Notes under the pieces: generated by a model | The model's database searches: none | Told to the model about the DNA's origin: nothing | What the model saw: the letters and a program-made list of their open reading frames with translations, nothing else | Position numbers and translations under genes: made by a program | DNA from: Actinomadura sp. NBRC 104425 | GTDB lineage: Bacteria; Actinomycetota; Actinomycetes; Streptosporangiales; Streptosporangiaceae | NCBI RefSeq assembly: GCF_030269545.1 | Contig: NZ_BSTN01000026.1 | Span: 19,220-83,219, forward strand | Length of the DNA stretch: 64,000 nt | Reading direction: 5' to 3' | Shown: piece after piece, positions 1-8,313 of the stretch | How positions within the stretch are numbered: position 1 is the stretch's first letter | Layout: every line of letters starts with the position of its first letter

Positions 1-4
1 TGGT

Positions 5-37
5 GACGCGGTGATGGTGCGGTGATGACGCGGTGAT
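5..37. repeat. 11-bp tandem repeat (3 copies)
   Basis: Three consecutive 11-base units, GACGCGGTGAT, GGTGCGGTGAT and GACGCGGTGAT, lie at 5-15, 16-26 and 27-37, about 140 bases before ricT. No gene is visible in the first 175 bases. The repeat may be the tail of something outside the window or a non-coding microsatellite; no function can be assigned. Confidence 0.6.
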
Positions 38-175
38 GCGGTCGTCCGGAACGCGTCCGGTGCGCTGACGCGGGCGGCGAGGCGGCCGCACGGTCGCCCC
101 GCCAACCCATCCATACCGGTGAAAGCCCGGACCACGTAGTGTTGGTCCCACGGAACCGGGCGAACGGAGCAGACC

Positions 176-1021
176 GTGGGCATGGTGATGGCTGTCAGCT
201 TCACCCGTTACGGACGGCTCTATTACCTCGACCCCGGCCCGCACTCCCCCAAGGTCGGCGACAAGGTGCTCGTCCCGACCGACGCGGGCCCCGAGGTCGC
301 CGAGTGCGTGTGGGCGCCGCAGTGGGTGTCGGAGGACATCGAGGGGCTGCCGGTGTGCGCCGGTCTCGCCACCGACGAGCACCTGGCCCGCGACGAGGCC
401 AACCGCCGCCGCCGCGCCGAGGGGCGCTCGATCGCCAAGCGGCTGATCCGCAAGCACGGGCTGCCCATGAAGGTCATCGGCGTCGACTACCTGGACGCCG
501 ACAACATCTTCAAGATCTACTTTTCGGCGCCGCACCGGGTGGACTTCCGCGCCCTGGTGCGCGACCTGGCCCGCAACATCCGCGCCCGGGTGGAGCTGCG
601 GCAGGTTGGGCCCCGCGACGAGGCCCGGCTGCAGGGCGGCATCGGGCCGTGCGGCCGCGACCTGTGCTGCGCCACGTTCCTCAAGGACTTCGAGCCGGTG
701 TCGGTCCGCATGGCCAAGGACCAGGACCTGCCCGTCAACCCGCTGCGCATCGCAGGGGCGTGCGGGCGCCTGATGTGCTGCCTGAAGTACGAGCACCCGC
801 TGTACGTGCAGGCGCACCAGCGGATGCCCAGGCTCGGCGAACGCGTCGACACGCCCGAGGGCCCCGGCCAGGTGGTGGGGCGCAACGTGCCGTCCGACAC
901 CGTGACCGTCCGCCTCAACGGCGGCGGCCGCTGCTCGTGCCCGTCCGCCTCCGTCTGCTCCCCGCGCCGCCAGCACGACGCCGCCTACGGCACCCCGCCC
1001 GGCGGCGCGTCCGCGGACTGA
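176..1021 (+). CDS. ricT: PSP1-domain protein, RicT/YaaT family
   Basis: 281 aa. Resembles the PSP1 C-terminal-domain family (RicT/YaaT), which in Bacillus forms an iron-sulfur complex with RicA and RicF that affects RNA processing and development. Two cysteine clusters typical of the family are visible: CGRDLCC at about residues 159-165 and CGRLMCC at about 196-202, in the most conserved part. The GTG at 176 was chosen because GGAG lies 6 bases upstream; in-frame ATGs at 182 and 188 are alternatives. The C-terminal 40 residues are low-complexity and poorly conserved. In actinobacteria this gene usually stands near holB and tmk, which would be upstream of the window. RicA/RicF partners are not seen here, so the role in actinobacteria is uncertain. 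Confidence 0.85.
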   Translation: MGMVMAVSFTRYGRLYYLDPGPHSPKVGDKVLVPTDAGPEVAECVWAPQWVSEDIEGLPVCAGLATDEHLARDEANRRRRAEGRSIAKRLIRKHGLPMKVIGVDYLDADNIFKIYFSAPHRVDFRALVRDLARNIRARVELRQVGPRDEARLQGGIGPCGRDLCCATFLKDFEPVSVRMAKDQDLPVNPLRIAGACGRLMCCLKYEHPLYVQAHQRMPRLGERVDTPEGPGQVVGRNVPSDTVTVRLNGGGRCSCPSASVCSPRRQHDAAYGTPPGGASAD

Positions 1022-1039
1022 CGGCGCCGAGCGGATCCT

Positions 1040-1813
1040 TCAGAACCTGGTCTTCGGCCGCTCCTGCCGGACGCCGTCGACGAACACGTCCACCTTCTCG
1101 TCGTAGAAGCAGACAAGCCCGGCGATCTTCTGGCTCTCCGGCAGCGGGTGGCGGTACGACCAGGCCAGATCCATGTGCACCCGGTCGCCGACGCGTACCG
1201 ACCAGTACTCGGCCTCCCCCTTGTACGGGCAGCCGGTGACGGTGTCGGACGGTTCGAGCAGGTCCATGCGCACGTGCGTCTTCGGCAGGTAGTAGCGGAC
1301 GGGCAGCCCGGTCTCGAACAGCAGGCGCGGGCTGCTCGACTCGGCCACGGTCACCCCGTCCACCTCGATCCGCACGTGCCGCGAGCTGGCCAGCACGTCG
1401 ACCCGGTGGTACGGGTCGCGCGGGTGGACGAAGACCTGCTCGTCCTCCTCGAACCAGGCGTCCATCGCGTTCCAGTCGAGCCGTACCAGGTCGCGCAGCT
1501 CCTCGATGGGCGACTGCTCGTAACGCAGCGCCGCCCCCGGGGCCTGCGCCCCGTCGGCCTTCACGGTGAACGCCGTCGCGTCCCCCCTGCTCGGCGAGTG
1601 CCTGCCGGAACCGTCGGGCACCAGCTCCGCCCGCACGTCCTCCAAGGGGATGTAGTAGGTCGGGTAGTGGGGGCCCTCCCAGACGAGCGTCGGCCGCACC
1701 GTGTCGGCGACGACCTGCCCCCCGAGGTAGGCCCTGACGCGCTTGGCCGACCGCTCGACGCGGATGCGGCTCCTGTTGCTGCTCATGTATCGCGGCAACA
1801 GGAGCCGTCCCAC
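1040..1813 (-). CDS. DUF427 domain protein
   Basis: 257 aa with two DUF427-like beta-rich units, recognisable from the phrases VWEGPHYPTYYIP and RLLFETGLPVRYYLP. DUF427 proteins are small cytosolic proteins of unknown biochemical function, widespread in actinobacteria. The GTG at 1813 follows the MFS stop by two bases, so translation of the pair is probably coupled; an ATG at 1786 (MSSNRSRIRV) is an alternative start that keeps the whole conserved part. It converges with ricT, the two ends being 18 bases apart. No enzymatic motif can be pointed to. Confidence 0.75.
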   Translation of the reverse strand: MGRLLLPRYMSSNRSRIRVERSAKRVRAYLGGQVVADTVRPTLVWEGPHYPTYYIPLEDVRAELVPDGSGRHSPSRGDATAFTVKADGAQAPGAALRYEQSPIEELRDLVRLDWNAMDAWFEEDEQVFVHPRDPYHRVDVLASSRHVRIEVDGVTVAESSSPRLLFETGLPVRYYLPKTHVRMDLLEPSDTVTGCPYKGEAEYWSVRVGDRVHMDLAWSYRHPLPESQKIAGLVCFYDEKVDVFVDGVRQERPKTRF

Positions 1814-1815
1814 CG

Positions 1816-3294
1816 CTATTTCCGGGCGTGCGGCTTTTCAGGGACAACCTTTGCCTGAGGGGCGTCTTTCCTACGCGGAAGGACCGCGACCGGCACCAGC
1901 GCCACGGCCACGATGGCCGGCGCCCACCACAGAGTGTGCGTGAACGCGTCGGTGAGCAGCGCGGGCGCGTCCGGCAGGCGGGACGCCTGCGCGGCGACCT
2001 CCTCCAGCGTCCCGCTCGCCCCGGGGATCTCGTCCTGCAGGGACCTCTGCAGGATCACCGTCAGCGCGGCCGTGCCGAACGCGCTGCCGACGCGGATCAA
2101 AATGTTCGCGGCCGTCGTCGCCGCCGGGACGGACGTCCGCGGCAGCCCCTGGTAGGCGGCCGCCATCAGCGGCGGCGTGATGGCGCCGTGCCCCACGCCG
2201 GCCACCAGCACCGCGGCCATGATCAGCGGCTCGCCCGTGCCCGGCTCGACCGTGGTCAGGCCCAGCATCCCGCACAGCGCCACCAGCATCCCGCCCACCG
2301 CCGGCCACCGGGCGCCGTACCGGTCGGCCAGCCGTCCCGCGACCGGCATCGTGATCATCGCGCCCAGCCCGAGCGGGGCCAGCAGCAGGCCGGCCCGCAC
2401 CGGCGTCTCCTGCCGCGCCACCTGCGCGAGCAGCGGGATCAGCACCATCAGCCCGAACGCCGCGCCGCTGTAGAGGAACAGACCGCCGGTCGCCGCGGTG
2501 AACGCGCGGGAACGCAGCGGCCGCAGGTCGACCAGCGCGCCGTCGCCCTTGCGCAGGGCGTGCACGGCGAACGCGGCGACCAGCACGGCGCCGCCTCCGG
2601 CGAAGGCCGACGACCTGGCCGGCCCCGCCCCGTCACCGGCCTCCGACAGCCCGTACACCAGCAGCGCCAGGCCGGGCGACAGCAGCGCCAGGCCCAGTGC
2701 GTCCAGCCGGGCGCCCGCGTCGCGTTCGGTGTCGCGGGGCAGCATCCGCAGCGCCGCCACCAGCGCCACCGCGCAGAACGGGATGTTGATGTAGAACATC
2801 CAGCGCCACGACAGGTGGTCGACGATGAGCCCGCCCACCACCGGCCCCAGCACGGGCGCGAGCATCGCGGGCACCGACATGATCGCCATCACCCGTCCCA
2901 CGCGGTCCGGCCCCGCCTCCCGGGCGAGCATCATCTGGCCGACCGGCATCAGCATCCCGCCGCCGAAGCCCTGCACCACCCGGAAGGCGACCAGCGCGGG
3001 CACCGACCAGGCCAGCCCGGACAGCAGCGACCCGCCGATGAACAGCGCCAGTGACACCAGCCACATGGTGCGCTGGCCGAACCGGCGCACCGACCACCCG
3101 GTCAGCGGGATCGCCATGGACAGCGCCAGCGTGTACCCGGTGAGCACCCACTGGACGGCCGACAGCGAGGCGTCGAGGTCGGTGCCCAGGGTGGTGACGG
3201 CGACGTTGACGATCGTGGTGTCCAGCACCGTCATGATCACCCCGAGCGTCACGACGACCGCCGGCCGCCGCAGCCGGGCGTCAATGGTGGACAT
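1816..3294 (-). CDS. DHA2-type MFS drug exporter
   Basis: 492 aa membrane protein of the drug:H+ antiporter-2 family (QacA/EmrB type, 14 helices expected). It opens with helix 1 (VVVTLGVIMTVLDTTIVNVAV), the D-x-T-I-V-N-V-A signature of DHA2 transporters, and continues with the ALSMAIPLTGW and RVVQGFGGGMLMP motifs and the APVLGPVVGG antiporter motif C. Proton-driven efflux of hydrophobic drugs or metabolites is the family role; the substrate is not readable. The start ATG at 3294 has GAGAGGGG about 8 bases upstream; longer upstream frames lack this. It is transcribed divergently from a TetR gene, with shared operator-like sites between them, which makes TetR control likely. Confidence 0.88.
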   Translation of the reverse strand: MSTIDARLRRPAVVVTLGVIMTVLDTTIVNVAVTTLGTDLDASLSAVQWVLTGYTLALSMAIPLTGWSVRRFGQRTMWLVSLALFIGGSLLSGLAWSVPALVAFRVVQGFGGGMLMPVGQMMLAREAGPDRVGRVMAIMSVPAMLAPVLGPVVGGLIVDHLSWRWMFYINIPFCAVALVAALRMLPRDTERDAGARLDALGLALLSPGLALLVYGLSEAGDGAGPARSSAFAGGGAVLVAAFAVHALRKGDGALVDLRPLRSRAFTAATGGLFLYSGAAFGLMVLIPLLAQVARQETPVRAGLLLAPLGLGAMITMPVAGRLADRYGARWPAVGGMLVALCGMLGLTTVEPGTGEPLIMAAVLVAGVGHGAITPPLMAAAYQGLPRTSVPAATTAANILIRVGSAFGTAALTVILQRSLQDEIPGASGTLEEVAAQASRLPDAPALLTDAFTHTLWWAPAIVAVALVPVAVLPRRKDAPQAKVVPEKPHARK

Positions 3295-3311
3295 GCGCAC
3301 ATCCCCTCTCT

Positions 3312-3391
3312 CCGTACAGCGTATCGGCGGAGACGATACATCGTACGGCTTCTTCCGTACGCCGTATCGGTCTGCCGGTACGGCGTACCGG
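3312..3391. promoter_or_regulatory. multi-site TetR operator region
   Basis: The divergent MFS/TetR intergenic region carries four related sites. CCGTACAGCGTATCGG lies at 3312-3327, an inverted relative CGATACATCGTACGG at 3334-3348, a direct copy CCGTACGCCGTATCGG at 3355-3370, and the palindrome CCGGTACGGCGTACCGG at 3375-3391. The first two form an inverted pair matching at 12 of 15 positions. This is the expected architecture for autoregulation by the neighbouring TetR and repression of the exporter. Binding itself is inferred. Confidence 0.7.
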
Positions 3392-3403
3392 TAGGATCGG
3401 GGC

Positions 3404-4096
3404 GTGCCCGGAACCGCCAGAGACCGCAGTTCGCCCTCCGAACCCGTCTGGGCGCGGCAGCGCGGCGGGCGCCGTCCCCGGCTGACCCGGGAGGCGATCG
3501 TGGCCGCCGCGATCGAGATCGCCGACGCCGAGGGCCTGGAGGCGGTGTCCATCCGCCGCGTCGCCACCGCGCTCGGCGTGCGCCCGATGAGCCTCTACAC
3601 GCACATCGAGCGCAAGGAGGACCTGTTCGACCTCATGGCCGACGAGGTCAACCGGGAACTGATCATCGAGGGCGAGTTGCCGTCCCACTGGCGCGAGGCG
3701 ATCACGATGATCGCCCGGCGCGAGCACGAGGTCATCCTGCGCCACTCCTGGGTGATCGACCTGGTGGCCCGCCATCCCCGCGTCGGGCCCAACGGGCTGC
3801 GCCACGGCGAGCAGAACCTGTGCGCCCTGTCCGGCCTGGACGTCGACCTCGCCACCGCCGCCCGCATCGTCACGGCCGTCGACCACTACATGACCGGCTA
3901 CGTCATCCGCGAACGGCTGCTGCGCGACCAGCGGGCCGACCACCTCGCCGAGCCCTACATCCAGCAGATGATCAACGAGGGGGACTTCCCGCACCTGCGC
4001 CGCGCCATGCGCGAGGGCGTCCCCCAGCAGGAGTCCTTCGAGGAGGGGCTGCGCTGGCTGCTGGACGGCATCGAACGCTCCCTCGGCCGCAGCTGA
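3404..4096 (+). CDS. TetR-family repressor of the MFS exporter
   Basis: 230 aa. The N-terminal helix-turn-helix (about residues 25-70, TREAIVAAAIEIADAEGLEA...VRPMSLYTHIERKEDL) is typical of TetR with a tetracycline-repressor-type C-terminal domain (MADEVNRELI...). The C-terminal part should bind the ligand and dimerise. The GTG start at 3404 is 13 bases after the last palindrome of the operator region, so the regulator is probably repressed by itself. Divergent position to the DHA2 exporter suggests it senses a substrate of that pump. Ligand unknown. Confidence 0.85.
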   Translation: MPGTARDRSSPSEPVWARQRGGRRPRLTREAIVAAAIEIADAEGLEAVSIRRVATALGVRPMSLYTHIERKEDLFDLMADEVNRELIIEGELPSHWREAITMIARREHEVILRHSWVIDLVARHPRVGPNGLRHGEQNLCALSGLDVDLATAARIVTAVDHYMTGYVIRERLLRDQRADHLAEPYIQQMINEGDFPHLRRAMREGVPQQESFEEGLRWLLDGIERSLGRS

Positions 4097-4246
4097 CTCT
4101 GCCGCCGTCCGGTGCGCCTTGCCCGGATTCGGCGGCTTCCGCCGCGGCCGCGCCGGGCCGGATACCGCCCCGGCCGGTGCCGCCTGGGCCAAGCCCGCCG
4201 TCCGACCACGTAGCGTGGGTGGCGCACGCCGGGCCGCGACGACGAG

Positions 4247-5761
4247 ATGAGGGACCCAGTGAGGCTCATCGCCACCGCCATCGTGCTCAGTCTGGCCATG
4301 GTCGCCGGATGCGACGCCCAACAGCAGACCTCCCGGCAGCGCCCGGCCGCCGGCGCCGCCGCGGGCATGGACGTCTACTACCAGCAGCGGCTCAAGTGGT
4401 CCGACTGCGGGGACGGCTTCCAGTGCGCAACCGCCGAGGTCCCCCTCGACTACGCCAGACCCGGCGGCGAACGGCTGCGGCTCTCCCTCACCCGGCTGCC
4501 CGCCGAGGACCGCTCCCGCCGCATCGGATCGCTGTTCACCAACCCCGGCGGCCCCGGCGGCTCGGGCATCCGGTTCGTCCGCCAGGCCGCCCGCAGCTTC
4601 GGCGCCGACGTGCGCAAACGCTTCGACATCATCGGCTTCGACCCGCGCGGCGTCGGCTCCAGCTCCGCGCTCCGCTGCCTGACGGGTCCGCAACTGGACG
4701 CCTTCTACGCCGCCGACACCACCCCCGACGATCAGAAGGAAGTGGACGCCCTCGCAGCCGAGGGCCGCAAGTACGCCGCCACCTGCCGCGCCAAGGCCGC
4801 CAAGCTCCTGCCGTACGTCGGCACCGCCAACGCCGCCCGCGACATGGACGTCCTGCGCGCCGCGGTGGGCGACGACAAGCTCACCTACTACGGCGCCTCC
4901 TACGGCACCTACCTCGGAGCGTCCTACGCCGACCAGTTCCCCGGAAAGGTCCGCGCCCTCGCCCTGGACGGCGCCGTCGACCCCAAGCTCTCGTCCACCG
5001 AAACCCTCATCGAGCAGGCCAAGGGTTTCGAAACCGCCCTGCGCGCGTTCGCCGCCGACTGCGCCGAGCGCCCCGGCTGCCCCCTCGGCACCGACCCCGA
5101 CGCCGCTGTGGACCGGCTCACCGACCTGCAGAAGCGAGCCGACGCCAAACCCCTGACCAATACCCGCGACTCCCGTCCGGTCACCGAGTCCTGGGCGGCC
5201 ATGGGCGTGGCGACCGCGCTGTACGCCAAGGAATACTGGCCCATCCTGCGCCAGGCCCTCGCCCAGGCCATCGAGAAGAACGACGGCACGCTGCTGATCG
5301 CGCTGGCCGACCAGATGGTCGAACGCGAGCGGAACGGCACCTACAGCAACCAGACCGACGCCAACATGGCCGTCAACTGCGTCGACAAGCCCAACCCGCC
5401 CGACCTCGCCGCCTACCGCAAGGCGGTGGACGAGGCCGAGAAGGTCGCCCCCCGCTTCGGCGAGTTCGTCGTCTGGGGCGGCCTGCCCTGCGTCTACTGG
5501 CCCGCCCAGACCAAGCAGCAGCCCCAGCCGCTGACCGCCAAGGGCGCCGCCCCCATCCTGGTCATCGGCACCCTTCGCGACCCCGCCACCCCCTACTCCT
5601 GGGCGAAGAACCTCGCGAGCGAGCTGACCTCCGGCGTCCTGCTGACCCTCGACGGCGACGGGCACACCGCCTACCTCCAGGGCAACTCCTGCATAACCGC
5701 CGCGACCGACCGCTACCTCCTCACCGCACAGCCTCCCAAGGACGGCACGCTCTGCCGCTGA
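4247..5761 (+). CDS. secreted alpha/beta-hydrolase, tripeptidyl aminopeptidase type (lipoprotein)
   Basis: 504 aa. A lipoprotein signal peptide is visible (hydrophobic run then VAGC lipobox near residue 25), so the mature protein is probably anchored on the outer face of the membrane. The catalytic core follows: oxyanion motif NPGGPGGSG, then GFDPRGVGSSS, nucleophile motif GASYGTYLG with Ser at about residue 218, and a TAP-like C-terminal domain ending with a conserved His region (GDGHTAYLQGNSC). This matches the actinobacterial tripeptidyl-aminopeptidase/SCO-type hydrolases that trim peptides outside the cell. A GTG at 4259, with GAGGGA 4 bases upstream, is an equally plausible start and gives a cleaner signal peptide. 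Confidence 0.85.
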   Translation: MRDPVRLIATAIVLSLAMVAGCDAQQQTSRQRPAAGAAAGMDVYYQQRLKWSDCGDGFQCATAEVPLDYARPGGERLRLSLTRLPAEDRSRRIGSLFTNPGGPGGSGIRFVRQAARSFGADVRKRFDIIGFDPRGVGSSSALRCLTGPQLDAFYAADTTPDDQKEVDALAAEGRKYAATCRAKAAKLLPYVGTANAARDMDVLRAAVGDDKLTYYGASYGTYLGASYADQFPGKVRALALDGAVDPKLSSTETLIEQAKGFETALRAFAADCAERPGCPLGTDPDAAVDRLTDLQKRADAKPLTNTRDSRPVTESWAAMGVATALYAKEYWPILRQALAQAIEKNDGTLLIALADQMVERERNGTYSNQTDANMAVNCVDKPNPPDLAAYRKAVDEAEKVAPRFGEFVVWGGLPCVYWPAQTKQQPQPLTAKGAAPILVIGTLRDPATPYSWAKNLASELTSGVLLTLDGDGHTAYLQGNSCITAATDRYLLTAQPPKDGTLCR

Positions 5762-5812
5762 AAAACCGATGCACGCATCGCCCCCAGAAACCGGTAGACT
5801 CCGGTACGGCAC

Positions 5813-5885
5813 GCCGCCTTAGCTCAGTCGGCAGAGCGGCTCACTCGTAATGAGCAGGTCGTCGGTTCGATTCCGACAGGCGGCT
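5813..5885 (+). tRNA. tRNA-Thr (CGT anticodon)
   Basis: A 73-nt cloverleaf: 7-bp acceptor stem GCCGCCT/AGGCGGC, D arm GCTC/GAGC, anticodon stem GCTCA/TGAGC with loop CTCGTAA (anticodon CGT, reading ACG threonine codons), and T arm GTCGG/CCGAC around TTCGATT. No CCA is encoded. An integrase C-terminal fossil begins 70 bases downstream and points towards it, so the 3' end of this tRNA is a likely historical integration site. Confidence 0.95.
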
Positions 5886-5894
5886 CCCAGGTCA

Positions 5895-5924
5895 GGGGCC
5901 CCTTCCGAGCATGGAAGGGGCCCC
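5895..5924 (+). terminator. strong hairpin after tRNA-Thr
   Basis: A perfect 12-bp inverted repeat, GGGGCCCCTTCC and GGAAGGGGCCCC, separated by six bases, follows the tRNA by nine bases. It is followed by TTGT only, a weak U-tract. Likely terminates the tRNA transcript. Confidence 0.8.
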
Positions 5925-5955
5925 TTGTGCTAACGCCCTCGCTAACAGGAGCGGA

Positions 5956-6170
5956 TCACGTCGCGTTCTTCAGCGCGTCCGCGAAGATCTCCGCCGTCTG
6001 CTCCTCGACGGCCCCACGATGTGCGGTAGACCCGCGGCGTGATCGCCGGGTCGGCATGCCCCAGCCGAGCCGCGACGATGTGGACGGGGACGCCCGCCAG
6101 GAGAAGCGTGGTGGCACCCGGGCTCGCGACGCCCCGCCACGCGGTGGAGCCGGCTGCGGTCCTCGCCCAC
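5956..6170 (-). pseudogene. tyrosine-recombinase (integrase) C-terminal fragment
   Basis: Read on the minus strand, one frame gives ATTLLLAGVPVHIVAARLGH followed by ADPAITPRVY, the C-terminal box of actinobacterial phage/ICE tyrosine recombinases that precedes the catalytic Tyr. The tail EEQTAEIFADALKNAT is in a different frame and ends at 5956; the upstream HxLR region is displaced by another shift. At least two frameshifts are therefore present and the N-terminal two thirds are missing. It sits just beyond tRNA-Thr, the usual int-next-to-tRNA layout, and marks the edge of an old integrated element. Confidence 0.75.
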
Positions 6171-6258
6171 TACGCCCCCGACGACATCCCTCCGCAGCGT
6201 CCTCTGCGGCGGCAATGAAGAGGCCGACGAGGCGTTGGGGGGTGCCGGCCTTGCACGC

Positions 6259-6811
6259 ATGGTGGGCCGAACCGACCGGACGGTGAGGATGCACCGCCTC
6301 ACCCAAGCAGCCGTCCTAGCCCTACGGCACCAACCCGATAACGACACAGCACGCCGGACCGCACTCGCCTGGCTCTAGAACGCCATGCCCTCAGGTGACC
6401 CCATCACCGAGGTGAACGCCTGGCCCCTCTGGCGTTTTCTGGCCCCACATGTCGAAGCAGTCAGCCGCCACTACCGGACCGGCCAACGGCCCCGACAACT
6501 CGGAGCCACCTCCCAACAAGACCGCCATCTTCCTGATCTCGCAGGGCGAGTACCAGCGCGCCCACACCATGCTCACCACCGCAGTTGCCATCATCGAGGC
6601 GGCGTCGGGCCCCGACCACCCGGACGCCGCCATCATCCTGGGAAACCTGGCCGCCTCCTACCGTGCTCTAGGCCGAGCCGCCGAAGCGCTCGACGCGATC
6701 AAGCGGGCTGAACAGATCGCATCGGTTGCTCTCGGGACGGGGCACCCCACGATGCGGGCACTTCAGCAATACGCCGCCCACCTGAAAGCTCTGTTCGGAG
6801 ACCCTGACTGA
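6259..6811 (+). pseudogene. NB-ARC/TPR-type protein remnant
   Basis: From 6259 one frame reads MVGRTDRTVRMHRLTQAAVL, then meets an in-frame TAG at about 6376, continues as SGDPITEVNAWPLWRFLAPHV, and shifts frame before a tetratricopeptide stretch (6449-6811, 120 codons). That stretch includes AHTMLTTAVAIIEAASGPDH, DAAIILGNLAASYRALGRAA and GTGHP. This order (winged-helix HRL-Q box, ALPSGDP...W..LLPH box, then TPRs of the GPDHPD type) is the C-terminal half of actinobacterial NB-ARC-TPR proteins. The nucleotide-binding domain is absent, so it is a fragment with one stop and one frameshift. The TPR part alone could still be translated from 6449. Confidence 0.6.
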
Positions 6812-7044
6812 GAGACGGAACGCAAGCACAGTTGCAGTTCTCGTTGCATTTGGGCACGGCCCACGGAGCCCGCCTGATCCGCTGCACCGCGTCCTCCATC
6901 ATCGGTGTGCCGACGTGCATGAGTCGCTGCATCCCAAAGGGGGGCCGGCTCACGTTGGGGGACAGGCGTGTTCGGTGGCCTGTGGCGGGTGGACCGGATA
7001 CGCGTGTGAGGGCGCCGCCTCCGGGGTGCGGCCCAGCCAGTGCG

Positions 7045-7230
7045 TTGACGTCCTCCCCGCCCTGAAGGGTGGGGATTCCTGCCGTGCCGCTCATGCGGCA
7101 CCTCGGTGGGTTCCTGCTTCCTCGCGCTGTGCCGGGGCATGCCCCGGTCTTACCTGCGCTCCACAGGCGTTTAGCCTCTCCGCCCGCCCGGCGGCGAGGA
7201 TGTTGCGTGCGGCGTTGACGTCCCGGTCGT
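7045..7230 (-). ncRNA. predicted omega-RNA / right-end region of IS605 copy 1
   Basis: In IS200/IS605 elements the tnpB 3' end and the right end are transcribed as the guide (omega) RNA. Here the region overlaps the last codons of tnpB and contains two hairpins (GTGCCGC-atga-GCGGCAC and an imperfect CCCC-CC/GGGCGGGG stem). The scaffold would end at the TCAA right end, so the guide would be the outside flank that begins CGCACTGGCTGGGCCG on the minus strand. Presence is inferred from the family; the exact 5' end is not visible. Confidence 0.4.
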
Positions 7231-8299
7231 GCCGGGTGCCGCAGGCCGCGCACGTCCACGAGCGGACGCGCAGCGGCTTGGGGCCGTCGAGCACGCCGCA
7301 GGCAGAGCACACTTGGGAGGTGGGCTCGAACCGGCCGATCTTGATGAGCGTCCGGCCGTACCGGTTGGCCTTGTACTCCAGCATGCTCACCAACGCCGAC
7401 CAGCCCGCGTCTTGAACCGACTTCGCCAGCCGGGTGCGGGCCAGGCCCTTCACGCACAGGTCCTCCACCATCACCGCTTGGTTCTCGCGGATGATGCTCG
7501 TGGAGAGCTTGTGCGCAAAGTCCCGTCGCGCGTCCGCGACACGAGCGTGCGCCTTCGCAACGCGGGCGCGGGCCTTGGCCCGGTTCGCGCTGCCCTTCTG
7601 CTTGCGTGACAGGGCCTGCTGCGCCTTGCGCAACCGTCGTTCGGCGCGGCGCAGGAACCGCGGGTTGGCGATCTTCCGGCCGTCCGACAGCACCGCGAAA
7701 TGCGTCAGCCCCAGGTCGATACCGACCTGGGCGGCCGTTTCCGGCAGCGGCTGGCTGGGGGCCTGGACGACGAAGGAGGCGAAGTACCGGCCCGCCGCGT
7801 CCTTGACCACCGTCACACTGGACGGCTCGGACGGCAGACGGCGGGACCACTTCACCTTCAGGTCGCCGATCTTCGGCAGGCGCAGTTCGCCGCCCGGCGT
7901 GACCTGGAACCGGGCGTTGCGGGTGAAGCGGATCGCCTGCCGGTTGTCCTTGCGGGACTTGAACCGAGGCGCAGCGACCGTCGGTCCTTTCCGTTTGCCG
8001 GTGATCGAGGCGAAGAAGTTCCGGTAGGCGGTGTTCAGGTCGGCCAGCGCCTGCTGGAGCACAACAGCGGACACCTCGCCCAGCCAGGCGCGTTCGGGGG
8101 TCTTCTTCGCCTCCGTGATGACCCGCTTGGACAGATCCCCGTCGGAGATGTACGGCAGCCCGGCCGTGCGGGCCTCCTCGCGTGTGCGCAGTCCGTCGTT
8201 GTACACCACCCGGGCGCACCCGAACGCCTTGGCCAACGCCTGACGCTGGCCCGGAGTCGGGTAAAGGCGGAAGTTGTACCGGAGCTGCACGACGATCAC
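7091..8299 (-). CDS. tnpB: TnpB RNA-guided endonuclease, copy 1
   Basis: 402 aa, normal TnpB size. It starts with the OrfB N-terminal helix-turn-helix (QLRYNFRLYPTPGQRQALAK). The split RuvC domain has all three acidic residues: D195 in GIDLGLTHFA, E279 in VMVEDL and D360 in HDRDVNAARN, close to the spacing of characterised TnpB. A CSACG...CAACG four-cysteine zinc ribbon lies before RuvC-III. In characterised relatives the enzyme uses the right-end RNA to cut DNA next to the element's own target tetranucleotide or pentanucleotide, promoting element retention. GTG start at 8299, only 14 bases from the divergent tnpA start. Confidence 0.93.
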   Translation of the reverse strand: MIVVQLRYNFRLYPTPGQRQALAKAFGCARVVYNDGLRTREEARTAGLPYISDGDLSKRVITEAKKTPERAWLGEVSAVVLQQALADLNTAYRNFFASITGKRKGPTVAAPRFKSRKDNRQAIRFTRNARFQVTPGGELRLPKIGDLKVKWSRRLPSEPSSVTVVKDAAGRYFASFVVQAPSQPLPETAAQVGIDLGLTHFAVLSDGRKIANPRFLRRAERRLRKAQQALSRKQKGSANRAKARARVAKAHARVADARRDFAHKLSTSIIRENQAVMVEDLCVKGLARTRLAKSVQDAGWSALVSMLEYKANRYGRTLIKIGRFEPTSQVCSACGVLDGPKPLRVRSWTCAACGTRHDRDVNAARNILAAGRAERLNACGAQVRPGHAPAQREEAGTHRGAA

Positions 8300-8313
8300 C
8301 CTACCATTGGTTC

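Noticed and set aside
3281..5812. 843-codon open frame on the minus strand antisense to the TetR and hydrolase genes
   Set aside because: Gly/Val/Glu-rich translation without motifs; it is the antisense shadow of two well-supported plus-strand genes in GC-rich DNA.
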